From Bolinopsis microptera (taxonomy: Eukaryota > Ctenophora > Tentaculata > Lobata > Bolinopsidae), in NCBI RefSeq assembly GCF_026151205.1, contig NC_087079.1, positions 4,917,230-4,981,229 of the forward strand: 64,000 nt of DNA, written 5' to 3'. The notes below the pieces were generated by a model, which was not told the DNA's origin, searched no databases, and saw nothing but the letters and a program-made list of their open reading frames with translations. This document shows, one piece after another, positions 13,539-25,040 of this stretch; position 1 is the first letter of the stretch, and each line of letters starts with the position of its first letter. Both the position numbers and the translations under genes were made by a program.

Positions 13539-13645
13539 TATAACAACAGTTTCAGTTTTCATTATTCCTTAAAATTCGAAATGAACTGTATTGTAATTGA
13601 TCCCGATATGGTTACATTAACCCAAAATAAATGGTGTCATCAAAT

Positions 13646-13819
13646 AATAGTACCATCACTAGAGTAGACACTATTCAAAATAAGGCAGAGATAATATGGA
13701 TATTAGACTAAACTTAATAATAACTAATATCTTAATTAATATATATACTATATCAATTAATAGTACCATCACTAGAGTAGACACTATTTAAAATAAGGCA
13801 GAGATAATATGGATATTAG
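13646..13819. repeat. 61-bp direct repeat, two copies
   Basis: The segments at 13,646-13,706 and 13,759-13,819 are nearly identical (starting AATAGTACCATCACTAGAG, ending GGATATTAG) and are separated by 52 bp of AT-rich DNA. This is a local duplication. Confidence 0.85.
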
Positions 13820-13851
13820 TTAAACTTAATATCCGCTATGGAACTGGGAGG

Positions 13852-14161
13852 TTACCCCCAAGTTCCATAGCGGATATTATGCCAAATTATTAGACGGAGG
13901 TCCATTTCTACGGCGATGATTCTCCGGCTCCGTCTACTGTATTAGACGGAGATGAAGCTCTCCGGGAATTTTTCGGAGATTGTAGCAGTTTGTGGCAGTT
14001 TCTTTGCATTTTGCTCCATCTGTGAGAATCAACAAAATTACCGTAGATGGTCTCCGGATAAGGTTATGGAACTGCAATCCGGAGAAATTTCCGAAGAAAT
14101 ATTAGTTGACGATCTCCGTCTAATAATTTGGCATAATATCCGCTATGGAACTGGGGGGTAA
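13852..14161. mobile_element. MITE with 39-bp perfect terminal inverted repeats
   Basis: The left arm at 13,861-13,899 (AGTTCCATAGCGGATATTAT onward) is the exact reverse complement of 14,114-14,152. Both extend with small mismatches into a TTACCCCC/GGGGGGTAA tip. A stray extra arm (13,829-13,851) lies just outside the left end, as if a second copy had been truncated. The interior contains further inverted pieces of GACGGAG. Its right end supplies the first codons of the LINE frame that follows. Confidence 0.8.
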
Positions 14162-15878
14162 AGCTGTGCAAATTATAACTTTTGAAAGAATAAACCCTCC
14201 TCCCACGAATGCGGATATGTCTGACCTGGACCATCTTGAAGTGGTTCCATGCTTTCCTTATCTTGGTGATGGTGATGGTCCCCCCACAAGACTTGAGATT
14301 TTAAACTGTCTCAAAAAATTGAAGAATCACAAAAGTGCTGGGATTGACGAAATCTCTAATGAGCAGTTAAAGTATGGGGCAAGTGGTCTTGTGGATAGGA
14401 TGGAGAAATTGTTCTCTAAAGTTTGGAATTCAGAAGCAGTGCCTGACGACTGGTTGAAAGGCATCGTGATAATTGTACCAAAGAAGGGTGATACCTCTCA
14501 TTGCTCCAATAATAGGGGGATCACTCTAAGATCTACGGCATCTAAACTGTATCAAATCATCATATTACAACGCATGAGTGACGGTTTAGAAAGTCTGCTA
14601 CGAGACAATCAGTGTGGGTTTAGAAAGAACAGATCATGCATTGATCAGATTTATTCACTCCGCACTATTATACATAACTGCATTGAATATAATCTCCCCC
14701 TGTATGTAAATTTTGTGGACTTCAAGGCAGCTTTTGATTCCATCGACAGGAATTATATTTGGAAAGCTTTCAGTCATTATGGCCTGCCATGTAAATACAT
14801 TCGAATAATACAGGCATTCTTTAATGGAACTGTTAGTGCTGTTAGACACAATGGTGAACTATCAGAATGGTTTGAAGTAAGTTCAGGCAGTGGCCAAGGA
14901 GACATTCAGGGTCCCCCACTTTTTAATGTCTGCCTCAATGTGGCTGCTGAGAGAACAGAAAGCAACAAAGTGGTGTCCCACGGAGCGGTTCTTCAAAGAT
15001 CTATCAGTCCGCTCGTTGATGATATCACTGTGTTAGATACAGATTATGCAGATGACATGGCTGTACTGGATAACAGCGAGGAAGGTCTTCAAGAAACAAC
15101 TGACCTTTTGTGTATGTATGGTGCCCAGGGAGGTCTTAGAATCAATGGTAAAAAGACTGAGGCTATGGTCATTGGTAAAGCAACCTCTCAACGGCCATAC
15201 ACGAAAGAAGCCACAGTGAACATCACTGTTGAAGACACGCCAGTGCAGCAAGTTAGTGACTTTACGTACTTAGGTACAATTATTTCCAGCGACGGTACTA
15301 TCGACCGTGAGCTGTCAGCTAGGATTCAGAAAGCTTCCGGAGCCTTCAATCAACTGAGTAATATATGGAAAAACCGCAACATCCAGTCTTATACAAAGAT
15401 CAGGATTTATAAGGCAGCGGTTTTGACAATATTGTTATATGGTAGTGAGGTTTGGAACACAACCAAAAAGCAGCTACATCGCTTTGAGGTGTTCCATCAG
15501 CGTTGCTTGAGGAGAATACTTAGGATAAGATGGCTCGATCGGGTTAGAAACACTGAAGTGCTGGAGCGTGCAAAGATAAATCCAGTAGAGACGTACATAG
15601 GAGCAAACCGCCTGCGTTGGTTTGGCCATGTCACCAGAATGCCAGACACTAGGCTTCCTAAGTACCTGCTTAACTGGACCCCTGCCCATGGGAGAAGATC
15701 TAGGGGCCGTCCAAGAAAGAACTGGAGGAAATGTTTGCTGGAAGATGCTGCATCGTTTACAGGAAACACTGACATAGACCTAGAAGGAGCGAGCGAGATG
15801 GCTAGTGACCGCAAACTTTGGAGGGAGATGATACGTCACAAACGGGAGTTCATTGGTGCAGGCCACTCGAATGATTGA
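14145..15878 (+). CDS. 5'-truncated LINE reverse transcriptase (577 codons)
   Basis: A non-LTR retrotransposon reverse transcriptase that lacks the upstream endonuclease. Readable motifs in order: LKKLKNHKSAGIDEISNEQL near residues 45-75, NNRGITL, CGFRKNRSCIDQI, motif A FVDFKAAFDSID (about 190), motif B GSGQGDIQGPPLF (about 245; most families have a GVRQGC-like form) and motif C YADD (about 300). The C-terminus carries LRWFGHVTRM and RGRPRKNW, common in LINE proteins of this general type. The frame is intact through the catalytic core, so decay is limited. The first ATG lies inside the MITE terminal repeat, so the frame starts in foreign sequence. The 3' side holds TCAAGTACAAGTAAGAA just after the stop, a tail shared with family B. 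I do not assign a clade. Retrotransposition needs an endonuclease that is missing here. Confidence 0.9.
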   Translation: MELGGKAVQIITFERINPPPTNADMSDLDHLEVVPCFPYLGDGDGPPTRLEILNCLKKLKNHKSAGIDEISNEQLKYGASGLVDRMEKLFSKVWNSEAVPDDWLKGIVIIVPKKGDTSHCSNNRGITLRSTASKLYQIIILQRMSDGLESLLRDNQCGFRKNRSCIDQIYSLRTIIHNCIEYNLPLYVNFVDFKAAFDSIDRNYIWKAFSHYGLPCKYIRIIQAFFNGTVSAVRHNGELSEWFEVSSGSGQGDIQGPPLFNVCLNVAAERTESNKVVSHGAVLQRSISPLVDDITVLDTDYADDMAVLDNSEEGLQETTDLLCMYGAQGGLRINGKKTEAMVIGKATSQRPYTKEATVNITVEDTPVQQVSDFTYLGTIISSDGTIDRELSARIQKASGAFNQLSNIWKNRNIQSYTKIRIYKAAVLTILLYGSEVWNTTKKQLHRFEVFHQRCLRRILRIRWLDRVRNTEVLERAKINPVETYIGANRLRWFGHVTRMPDTRLPKYLLNWTPAHGRRSRGRPRKNWRKCLLEDAASFTGNTDIDLEGASEMASDRKLWREMIRHKREFIGAGHSND

Positions 15879-15930
15879 GGAGACCTAATCAAGTACAAGT
15901 AAGAAAGAAACAAAGCTCAAACTGCGGAAC

Positions 15931-17073
15931 GAATCAAATAAAAAGAATGTTTTTATATTTTACTCAGCGATTGAATATTGATAGATTTGTATAGGACGCT
16001 CCTTTAATTTGATCACATGGAAAATTTGTAAATTGCTCGAGGCACCAGTATCAGTGCCATGTTAAGTTAATGTATGGCAGCTGATTAAGTCTGTGACGTT
16101 TTGCATTGCATTGTCAGGTTGTGGTTGAATATTTTCAAACGAGTAAGATGCTGATAAAACGAGATAGAAGTCAGAAACAAAAATGTGTTTTGGAGTGGCC
16201 AGAGACGTAGATGAGCTTTTCAGGCTGACTCTGAGTCGACACTGTGATTTATACTCACGTCTCTACGACTCCTGAAAATACCAGTAAGTATTTCCAGCAG
16301 TATTGAAGCACGTGCAATTATGTCATGATGGCAGGGAGGGTTGAGGTTGATCATTTTTTAATGACAAGGTATTTTATAATAATATAATGCAAATCCTGAA
16401 CCCACACTTCACATGTCATGCAAGAAAAGGGACCGACCACCGAGTCGGAGTAGCTGCTCCGTCTACAATAAAGACTATGACTCCACAACTTTATTGATTG
16501 CCTATCAATAAAGGTATACGTCATGGTAATGCATGACGTATTGTCTTGCTAGCGCCAGCATTTCAATCATAAAAGATTTCCGGTACCGTCATTTATTGGA
16601 GCAATAGAATGACATGAACTGGAGGTAAAGTTACCGAAGAGTAATCCAAAGAGATTTTTCCAGCTTGTTTTGAAGCAGCAGGTAATGAACACAGACTCTT
16701 TGACACCCTACAGCCGAGAAGTACTGGTAATTAGATGTGACTTTGTGAAAACCACAACTTTGTGATTGGCGGTGTAGATGCTTGCTCCAGGTTGAGACCG
16801 ACCAGGTAGGTACCAAAGGTGGTTTGAGATTGCTATTAAACTTCAAAATGAGGAGAGCATTGGTAGCTAAATGTTCGTTTAATACAAAGTACATATACAG
16901 TATGATATAGTATGACATTGACATAAAATTAAGGCGATGATCAAAAAATCAAGTTTTAGAGGATAAGTATGGCTAGGTTTTGCAAATCTGTGACGCCAAA
17001 TAAATCTACAGTGTGAGGGACTATACTTTTGTAATGACTTTACATACACAGGGACTAAACTGTTCTGTCTGTT
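15931..17073. other. No gene seen
   Basis: AT-rich sequence after the LINE 3' tail. I find no exon or element end I can support. Confidence 0.45.
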
Positions 17074-17490
17074 GCTATGACTACAGTGACTATACTGTTG
17101 CTATGACTACAGTGACTATAATACTGTTGCTATGACTACAGTGACTATACTGTTGCTATGACTACAGGGACTATACTGTTGCTATGACTACAGTGACTAT
17201 ACTGTTGCTATGACTACAGTGACTATAATACTGTTGCTATGACTACAGTGACTATACTGTTGCTATGACTACAGGGACTATACTGTTGCTATGACTACAG
17301 TGACTATACTGTTGCTATGACTACAGGGACTATACTGTTGCTATGACTACAGGGAATATACTGTTGCTATGACTACAGTGACTATACTGTTGCTATGACT
17401 ACAGTGACTATAATACTGTTGCTATGACTACAGTAACTATACTGTTGCTATGACTACAGGGACTATACTGTTGCTATGACTATGACAGTG
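17074..17490. repeat. 26-bp minisatellite
   Basis: The unit is CTATGACTACAGTGACTATA plus CTGTTG. A 29-bp variant inserts an extra ATA (TATAATACTG), and GTG/GGG variants alternate in a pattern suggesting higher-order duplication of several units. Confidence 0.95.
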
Positions 17491-19577
17491 GCCCTTAAAT
17501 AGGAACTACACAGTCGTGCCGTCGTGGGGCACAATTATAAATGCGAATTGAATGCTGTTTTATTTTTGATGGTCGTTTATAAAGAAGCTTGACGTAGCGT
17601 ACAGTCGCAGTACAGCTGCAGTACTATCTAATGAACTTTCATGACGCAAGCATATTAAGATTAGAATATCCAAATTGCGTGATATTATGTTCATTATTAT
17701 AATATTAATAGTGGATTGTAAGCCTTGAAAATATACCTATGTAGCATTACAACTTCGGTTCCTTAATAGGTCGATGTCTAGCACAAAGAACTTTAAATGT
17801 TACAGTTGACACATATATAAAAGTTAAATGGATTGTCAAAGTTATGAAAGACGATCATCCGGTAAACAATTAATAAAATTGACAAACCTAAATTTCTTTG
17901 GAGTTGACGAGACAGCGCAAACATAAGAATTCGCGAAATTTTGGAGGTAACATTAGCTAGGCCTAGGAGATGTCAAATAATTGTCGGCCTCCTATCTTAA
18001 AACAATAGTTCCAGAATCAGCCTAAATTGTGTTACCCTCAGGCCTCTACACAAATCATCGATAGAATATTCAAATAATGCTCATTTATAATTACATAAAC
18101 TATAATAAACTAAATTTCGTCAAGATTAGCAATTAAGCTAACAAATTTAAATACTTTTGGTCCGTCTTACAAGTTACAGTGATTATTGGATTTGGATAAG
18201 CTGTAACAAAATAAAAAATCATTCAAAACCAATAGCTTTTAGTATTAAACAGTATTTGCCTTCGCAAGATAAAAAATTTAATGCACCAACTCTACGTGAT
18301 AAAAGGTGTAGTAACCTATATGGCACTTTGCTATAGTAAAACTAAATCGTTGACTTTTTGCAGCGGTTCCTAAGAAGTCCCTCAGATCGTTAGGACTATT
18401 TTAAGTCATTAAAGCTTATTCAAATACGTTAAAATGTAGAATATTGCATGTAGAACTTATTAAACAGGTGTATCGCTATTAGTATTATCATGATAAAGTA
18501 AAATTCTATATAAAACTATGTATGACAATGATAAGTGAACTCCATTTCTGAACTGGAAGGCGACGAAAACATTAATAAACAACTGACTTGGCTCATAATG
18601 GGCTCGTGATTTAGAAAAGAGCACTACACCCATGACTACAACCACGTGCGCGCTCTTCTTTGTTCAAGACGCGCGCACGTGGGCTATTATTATAGCTATG
18701 TATAACTGGTCCAGACCCCAGTTTAAATTTGGCACCACCATTATATCGATGGAACCAGTCTTTTTCTTTGGCGGGCCGATCCTGGAAGCAAGCACGACGG
18801 TGGACGCGTGTTTGCACTGTACGGTGACTATAGTGACTATATATATATATATATATATAATACTATAATATAATATATAATACAGTTGTTGGCTGCAAAT
18901 GGGTATAAGGGTATTTATTATAGTATTATCTAGAGAGAAATAAATCACAGGTTAATATTTAGTAATTGTGAGCTAATATTGAGCTGTTACTGCACAACAC
19001 GTGGACAGAGTTAAGTGTGTAGTGCACGTGCACATTTGTGTAGTGCACGTGCACATTTGTGTAGTGCACGTGAGAGTAACCTGCACGTGCACTAGAGCAC
19101 TACTAACTCATGAGCATATATACAACACACGTAAAATGGATTTCAAGTATAAAATCCTCTTCTAAATCCTCTCTACGCTAGGTAATACCTAATAACTTAA
19201 TAACTGTGCGGTTAGAAACTGTATAATCACTGAGCTCGTCCTTCACTGGGCCCGCACCTGCTAGTAGTGCTTTAGTAAACACTGGTATTAACAGCTCTGA
19301 TCTGCTCTCACACACGCACTTAGAATAAAACCTGGGCCACTGATCTCATCCGAATAGGAAATATAATACGTGGTCAAAGTTCTACATGATCTGTGTAGTT
19401 GAACTGTAAATAAAGGAGTGAGAGGGGAGTAAAACTGAAGGGAATATAAGTATTAAGTATAGCAGCTAGTAGTGCTGCCTCCACTGGCCCTATAATATTG
19501 CATCTCGCTTCCATCTCTACCTATACACTTTATCTACTCTGTATATGTTTATATACTTATATAGCAAATAGGCGGCC
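17491..19577. other. No gene seen; small palindromes
   Basis: No supported gene. A hairpin at about 18,641-18,682 has arms CCACGTGCGCGC and GCGCGCACGTGG. A (TA)n run lies at 18,838-18,858. Three copies of TGTAGTGCACGTG with GTGCACGTGCAC cores lie at about 19,015-19,085. These are E-box-type palindromes that could bind bHLH proteins, but nothing nearby shows a promoter. Confidence 0.45.
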
Positions 19578-20092
19578 GTTACCTTACAAGACTTATTTGT
19601 GGCGGACCAATTTGCGACGACCGAAATTTTGGCGGTCCGAAAATATGGCGAAATTGAACAAAAACCGTCACATTTCGGACGTCACAGAAAATAAGGGTAT
19701 TTTTCATCATTTTTTGTGACAGTAAGCAGTAAGGAAATTTCTGAAAATCGGTAAAATCATGTTCAAACTTAGTCTGTATTAAGACGGTAAGACTTTCATG
19801 TTAGCACATACATGTATTTTAATGCAAATTTAAACTGTATTGCTTGACATTCAATTCGTCATTGGTGTGGTGATAATTTGTCCCAAGATGCTAGAATTTA
19901 TTTATTTATTTTACTTGATATTACTTTTTAGAAAGAAAATAAAGCAGTGAAGGCACAGTCATTGAAATAAGCTAAAAGATAATGCGACGGATTCTATTAC
20001 GACGACCGAAATTTTGGCGGTCCGAAAATATGGCGAAATTTTCGGAAAACCGCCACATTTCGTACGTTATAAATATGTCTTGTAAGGTAATT
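19578..20092. mobile_element. Short inverted-repeat element with internal direct repeat
   Basis: The ends are TTACCTTACAAGACTTATTT and its near reverse complement (AAATATGTCTTGTAAGGTAA). Inside, two copies of a block beginning ACGACCGAAATTTTGGCGG (at about 19,615 and 20,000) lie in direct orientation. No coding region is seen. It is probably a MITE of an undetermined superfamily. Confidence 0.55.
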
Positions 20093-21009
20093 TCGTCTGC
20101 AAAGATATAATTAATTAATTTCACTTCTCAGCATTGATTTATAGTAAAAAGTTATTTGAAAGATATAACCCATGCACTGCGTGCCAAACCTCTAAAACAG
20201 TAGGTAGTGGGCGAAATTTGTCCTTATTTCAGCGTCATGGGGTAGCAGATGGTTACTAAACCTTTTAGCCATTGTTGCTCTACCAATGACCATGAATGGC
20301 TTAAATACAACAATAAGAAATGGAGCTTTTCAAAAAGCAGGGAAACAAGATTTTAACCTATCCTAGGAGTCAATTGAATTGACTCCTATTATTCGATAGG
20401 CTAAAGTCTTAATCAGCTTAATTGACTTAATTCACAAAACTCGTTTTCATTTTTCAACACAATATAATATGCTGCTGTAACTTGAAAATTCTATTTCAAG
20501 ACGAGAATAAAGGACATGATTTAGTTATGTGTCGAACAGAGAATGGAAATATAGAGACACGAATAGTTTGCCATCCCATCTTCTGATTCCATTCCATGTA
20601 CCCTTACTGCTATGCCTATATAAGTTAGAAGCGTGCACATCTGTTTATCTGTTCCGATGATAAAAAATACAGTGTTAGAAATAAAGGTAAACCGTCGGTG
20701 GATGATTGATAATTAGTAGACTTCGATTTGAATCATTCGGGTAGGAATCGGCAGCTAGGGACACCAAAACAACAACGAATAAAAATGAGTACGTCACATT
20801 ACAGATTACTGACTACAAATAAGGTGATATATATCCCAATTTTCAGTCGATATCATTGCTCGGTCTACTTTTGTAAGTAATGGTCAAATGAATTTAAAGT
20901 TTACAAGGAAGCAATTACCTTCAAATGAAATTTGCTAACCAGCAAGTAAGTTAAGTTTAACACGATCTTCAAACAGAACATCTGCTTCAATAGTCAATGC
21001 TATTTAGGG
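20093..21009. other. No gene seen
   Basis: AT-rich sequence. A 23-bp palindrome (AGGAGTCAATT, centre G, AATTGACTCCT) lies at about 20,364-20,386. Confidence 0.45.
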
Positions 21010-21220
21010 AAAATGTCCATCAGCTATTGATCAGACCCTCTATGAGAACTCCTTCTCTGTAAAACCTGCAAAACTGTGGAATCCTTTGCCCAAGACCATG
21101 CCATAAACATTAACAACGCAACGGAACATACTGCATTCCAAGCAGCTATTGGACAGTATCTTGACAAAGAAATATCTCCAACTCCGGGTTACACCACCTC
21201 ATGCAGTAGCTCATTATAAG
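21010..21220 (+). pseudogene. LINE reverse transcriptase C-terminal remnant
   Basis: Two overlapping frames read YENSFSVKPAKLWNPLPK and then NATEHTAFQAAIGQYLD. This matches the usual end of LINE proteins (N-S-F-x-V-x-x-x-K-L-W-N-x-L-P followed by a TFK-type helix). A frameshift and stop separate the two halves, so it is dead. No reverse transcriptase core is adjacent. Confidence 0.65.
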
Positions 21221-21229
21221 ACTATAACA

Positions 21230-21353
21230 TCCAGCCGGACATCCAGCCGGACGGTCTACTTCCAGCCGGACGGTCTACTTCCAGCCGGACGGTCTACTTC
21301 CAGCCGGACGGTCTACTTCCAGCCGAACGGTCTACTTCCAGCCGGACGGTCTA
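21230..21353. repeat. 19-bp minisatellite
   Basis: About six copies of CCAGCCGGACGGTCTACTT following a truncated unit, directly downstream of the LINE remnant. Confidence 0.9.
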
Positions 21354-22038
21354 ATTCAAGTATACTAGTGCGATGACGCTGACTCTTTTGGCTAAACCTC
21401 ACCGAAGTATCGAAATAATTAGTATCAGTTCCCCATCCTTGACACAATCCCTAAATTCATTAAATTCAAACACAGCGTGTCTTCCGACACTTTATATTGG
21501 TTAATACCTAATTTTGACCTCCTCAATTACTATCTCACTTCCTCTCTTTATTACCACAATGATCCTTAATCTCTACTCTTTCTATTTTTTAGTCCAATCT
21601 CCTTTCACTCTATGTTCCTGTCTCACAAGCGAGTAATCAATATAATTGGTAAACTTTTTTATTGTTGAACGCGGCTTAAAAAGTATGCTTTCTCTGAGCT
21701 GAATATGAGCATTCCCCTACTCAAACCTTATCGGACTTTTAGCGCTCATTTTAATGTTCGTTCAAATAAAGTCCGCTAAGGTAATTTATTTGAATAGATC
21801 AAGATCGGTTTTTCCCACAATCAAACAACGAATGAGCTTCAAACATTCCAACAAAATCTTTATAACATCGGTAGAATATTTTCGTCCATCAACAGTACCT
21901 AACAAAGGTAGTAAATTAAATTGTAAAAAATAGGAACAAAGCTAATTCACAAAATGATGGAAAGCATTCGGGTATGGAGGTTTTGAGGCCCCACCTAGTA
22001 GTGAAAATACTAGTCCCAGCATAGAGGGTAGAATAATT
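21354..22038. other. No gene seen
   Basis: No supported feature between the minisatellite and the Penelope-like fragment. Confidence 0.4.
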
Positions 22039-22640
22039 TAAGGACCACTATCAAAAGAATTATTTTCAAATAAGAGAAGCATATCAAAAGGATCACATGA
22101 GTTTATACCACATGGTTTTAAAGTTCTTAGTTTTTGAATAAGGAGGTGTTTATTAACTTATAAATTACTAGAACTAGAATTTTTAAGGATAAAAACGCCA
22201 TATGTAGTATCAAAATCAGATCTATTAGAAAGTTTATGTTGGTCTACAAGGTGACCTGCTCAACTATAAGTATAATTGTCATCTTAAAGGAAATCATCGC
22301 TAAACTTTAAAGGAAGGGCCTTTTGATAATTTATAAAAATTAGCTCTATGTTCAGTAACTTTTTCATGGAGTGTTTTAACAGCGCGACCAACATAACAAA
22401 AAGGGGAAAGACATAATTTACAGATGAAAATATAAATTAGATTATAACTAGAACAAGTTCCTGGTACTGGTTTGATTTTAACCCTATTGATACGATAAAA
22501 TTCCTCACTACCAATCATGGCACAACATTTGCAGTTCCTCTGGTGGCATGGTTCCGTCTTGGTCAAAGTAATTTTTTCTGCATGTAATTGGGGATTGAGC
22601 AGTTTTCTTCACGAAGATGACCCAGTTCTTTTCACATAAC
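22039..22640 (-). pseudogene. Penelope-like element GIY-YIG endonuclease remnant (A)
   Basis: Read on the minus strand, the first block contains HQRNCKCCAMIG, then YNLIYIFICKLC and CYVGRAVKTLHEKVTEHRAN. This is the Cys-rich linker and GIY-YIG core typical of the C-terminal endonuclease of Penelope-like retroelements. Later blocks in other frames (LVDQHKLSNRSDFDTTYGVF, then QKLRTLKPCGINSCDPF) match the following conserved segment and the usual L-x-T-L-x-P-x-G-x-N ending. Frameshifts and stops break it, and the reverse transcriptase is missing upstream. It differs clearly from the fragment at 59.7 kb, so two lineages are present. Confidence 0.8.
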
Positions 22641-22889
22641 TAAAGAGCTTTTTGCTATTGTTTGCTCCTGTTTTTGAGCTCTCAGCTGTGCTTGTCTTTC
22701 GGTGTTAGATGATAAGCTTGGAGACGTCTCTATAGATTCAAACTTTTCAATAATCTCTATCATTACTGAGTCACCTCCGAAGGTTCCCTCAATTAAATCA
22801 CTCGAATGGTGTTGTCAGGGGAAACAGGAGGTAGGATTGAGCTTTTGGAGGTGTTTCTGGAGGTCGGAAACCTGCGTTCAAATGTCTTG

Positions 22890-23335
22890 ACTTTTGCTTT
22901 CTACCATTTTTTCCGTTCACCCTTTTGAAAAAAGGCAATAGTGAAAGGTTACGAATGGACGTTTTTGCAGAAAAACGTGGATTTTGGAGATAGCGATAGG
23001 CAGGTCTGAATATGTTGTCATCTGTCCTTCCGTCCGTTACCATGACAACCAGCGCGCAGTGCAGCGCGCGAGGATTGCTTGCGGAGATGTGATGTATAGA
23101 TAGCCTGTGGTCAATGAATGCGCGGCGCGACTGTGTTTCAATGTATATAACGGTGTAATGTATAGTATTAGGTTATAAGCGGGCCAAGCCCGATTTGTAC
23201 TTGGCATGCGTAGTATAGTGTACTGACGTGTATCAATATTATTATTATGAAGTGAGCTGATTGGAGCTTATATTTATAGTTATAGTGAACGGAAATCTAG
23301 CGTCCGCCAAAACGAAACAACGGGCGCAATTCTTG
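22890..23335 (-). repeat. Dispersed repeat family A, copy 1
   Basis: On the minus strand it starts CAAGAATTGCGCCCGTTGTT and runs through TTTCACTATTGCC to about 22,890. The same sequence recurs at 38,938-39,380 and 61,706-61,890 on the plus strand. There is no coding region. The right edge lies 12 bp from the start of family B copy 1. The family is probably a non-autonomous transposon; no end structure is clear. Confidence 0.75.
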
Positions 23336-23346
23336 TTTAGGGTAGT

Positions 23347-25040
23347 TGCCCTGTTAAAAATCAGTCGCCTCTGAGAGGCTAGTCCACAGCCTCTGAGAGG
23401 GTAGTAGTTGCCTCTGAGAGGCTAGTCACTTGCCTCTGAGGCGCTACTACTACCCTCTCAGAGGCTGTGGACTAGCCTCTCAGAGGCTACTTACATACGC
23501 ACCGATTTGCGCGCCTGTGGAATTGTCAATAAATCCGCATGTCAATTTCGCGCGAAGAGTATCACAAATTCTGCATATGGCGACGCTCCTTCCCAGCCAA
23601 AAAAGTTTAATGGTTAGCATCTGTTAAATTTTAAAACTATCCACAAAGTGCCACACGCACTTGCATATTAGGAGAAATTTGATTTTGAAACCAAATTCTT
23701 GAAATTCATATTTTTTTGAGTCAACAATTTAGGAGAGACGTGTGAGCTGCAGCCGATACAAGCTGAATGCGATATTTCTATGTAAAACGCCATTTTTAAC
23801 GACCATACCAGTATAGTAGTTTATCATGTTAGTCAATCATTTGTTTCTCAGTTACATTTAATTTTTGCCACAGATCGACAATGTTCAACACCACAGGTAG
23901 AACAATATTCTTGTTTAAAGCTATCTATAAAAAATATGAGCTTTCTTTCTTGCTATGTTCTTTTAATAAATTGGGTATTATATTGAAGATGTCGTTAAAA
24001 ATTCACCCTAGTCCGATCCAGGAGAGTGGAGACACGTTTCCACTAAGAAATTGCATTCAACAAAATGTGGAAGGTGCGACTTTAGAAACTAAAATGAATA
24101 TCACATACCAATATTTCGTCCAATAGTTGTGGGGAGGACTGCAACTATTTGATGCCAAAACCAGACCAGACCAAAATTCCTGAAACGTAGGTGTTAAAAC
24201 GTAACCTTCGCCGAAAGAATACTTTATACACCGCCCATATTTTTCAACAAAAATTAAATTCTAAAACAAATACATAAAATGATTTATTACTTATAGTTTG
24301 TAAAGTCACCAATTTTTGCTCAAACAAGTTATATATAGATCTCTGCAGACGATAGCAACGACCAATATGATCTCTTGCCAGTAGCATTCTCCCTTTTTCA
24401 AATTGTTCGTAAGCATGGGCATCGATCCTGAAGTTTAGCGTGGAAGCAAAGATTGTACAATAACTCGTCACAAACACATTATGAACAGTTTAAGATATTA
24501 TGAAAAGTTATCATACCAACATGAAACCAGTCAGGAAATAGTAATTTTGAACATCTCAAAACTTTGCAACTTAACTCAATTGCCCGAATGATGCACGGTT
24601 TTGTTGATGTTTTGATTGGCTTAAATAAGCCCCCGAAACCTGAAATGTTTGCACTGTAAACAAAGATGGTTTTTAAACTAAGTTTATCAAGAAGTTTTCA
24701 TTTGATATATCCTGATTCCTGATAACGGAAACATCAGGAGTTGTAAAACAAATCCAGTTGTATCGAACAACATTTATGGATAGGTATAGCTGCTAAGGGA
24801 GGAAAAATTGTCCTGTCTTGTGTATAAGAGTTGCTATATTATCTATTATCTAGGCCATTTTAATTTAAAACAAAGTTTCTTCTTACTTGTACTTGAAAGG
24901 GTCTCCTCCTAGTCGATTGAGTGGCTTGTACCGCACAGTTACTTGTCCTGTCTGTGTCCATTTTGTTGTTTGTTGCTACATATTCTCCGTTGTTTTGACA
25001 TAATTGAAATCCATTAAAAGAGCTGCATCTTGAATCTAGC
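23347..25040 (-). mobile_element. Dispersed repeat family B, copy 1 (about 1.7 kb)
   Basis: Nearly the same sequence occurs inverted at 49,531-51,157. One end is CCCTGTTAAAAATCAG followed by GCCTCTGAGAGGC palindromes; the other carries CTTTCAAGTACAAGTAAGAA (minus strand), a tail shared with the LINE at 15.9 kb. In this copy the palindromic end is doubled: 23,366-23,408 is the exact inverse of 23,445-23,487, an arm absent from copy 2. Short open frames are conserved between the copies (for example one containing NFRIDAHAYEQFEKGR at 24,244-24,477, minus) but match no family I know. The class is uncertain. It could be a non-autonomous element mobilised by LINE machinery or a composite of two older insertions. 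Confidence 0.75.
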
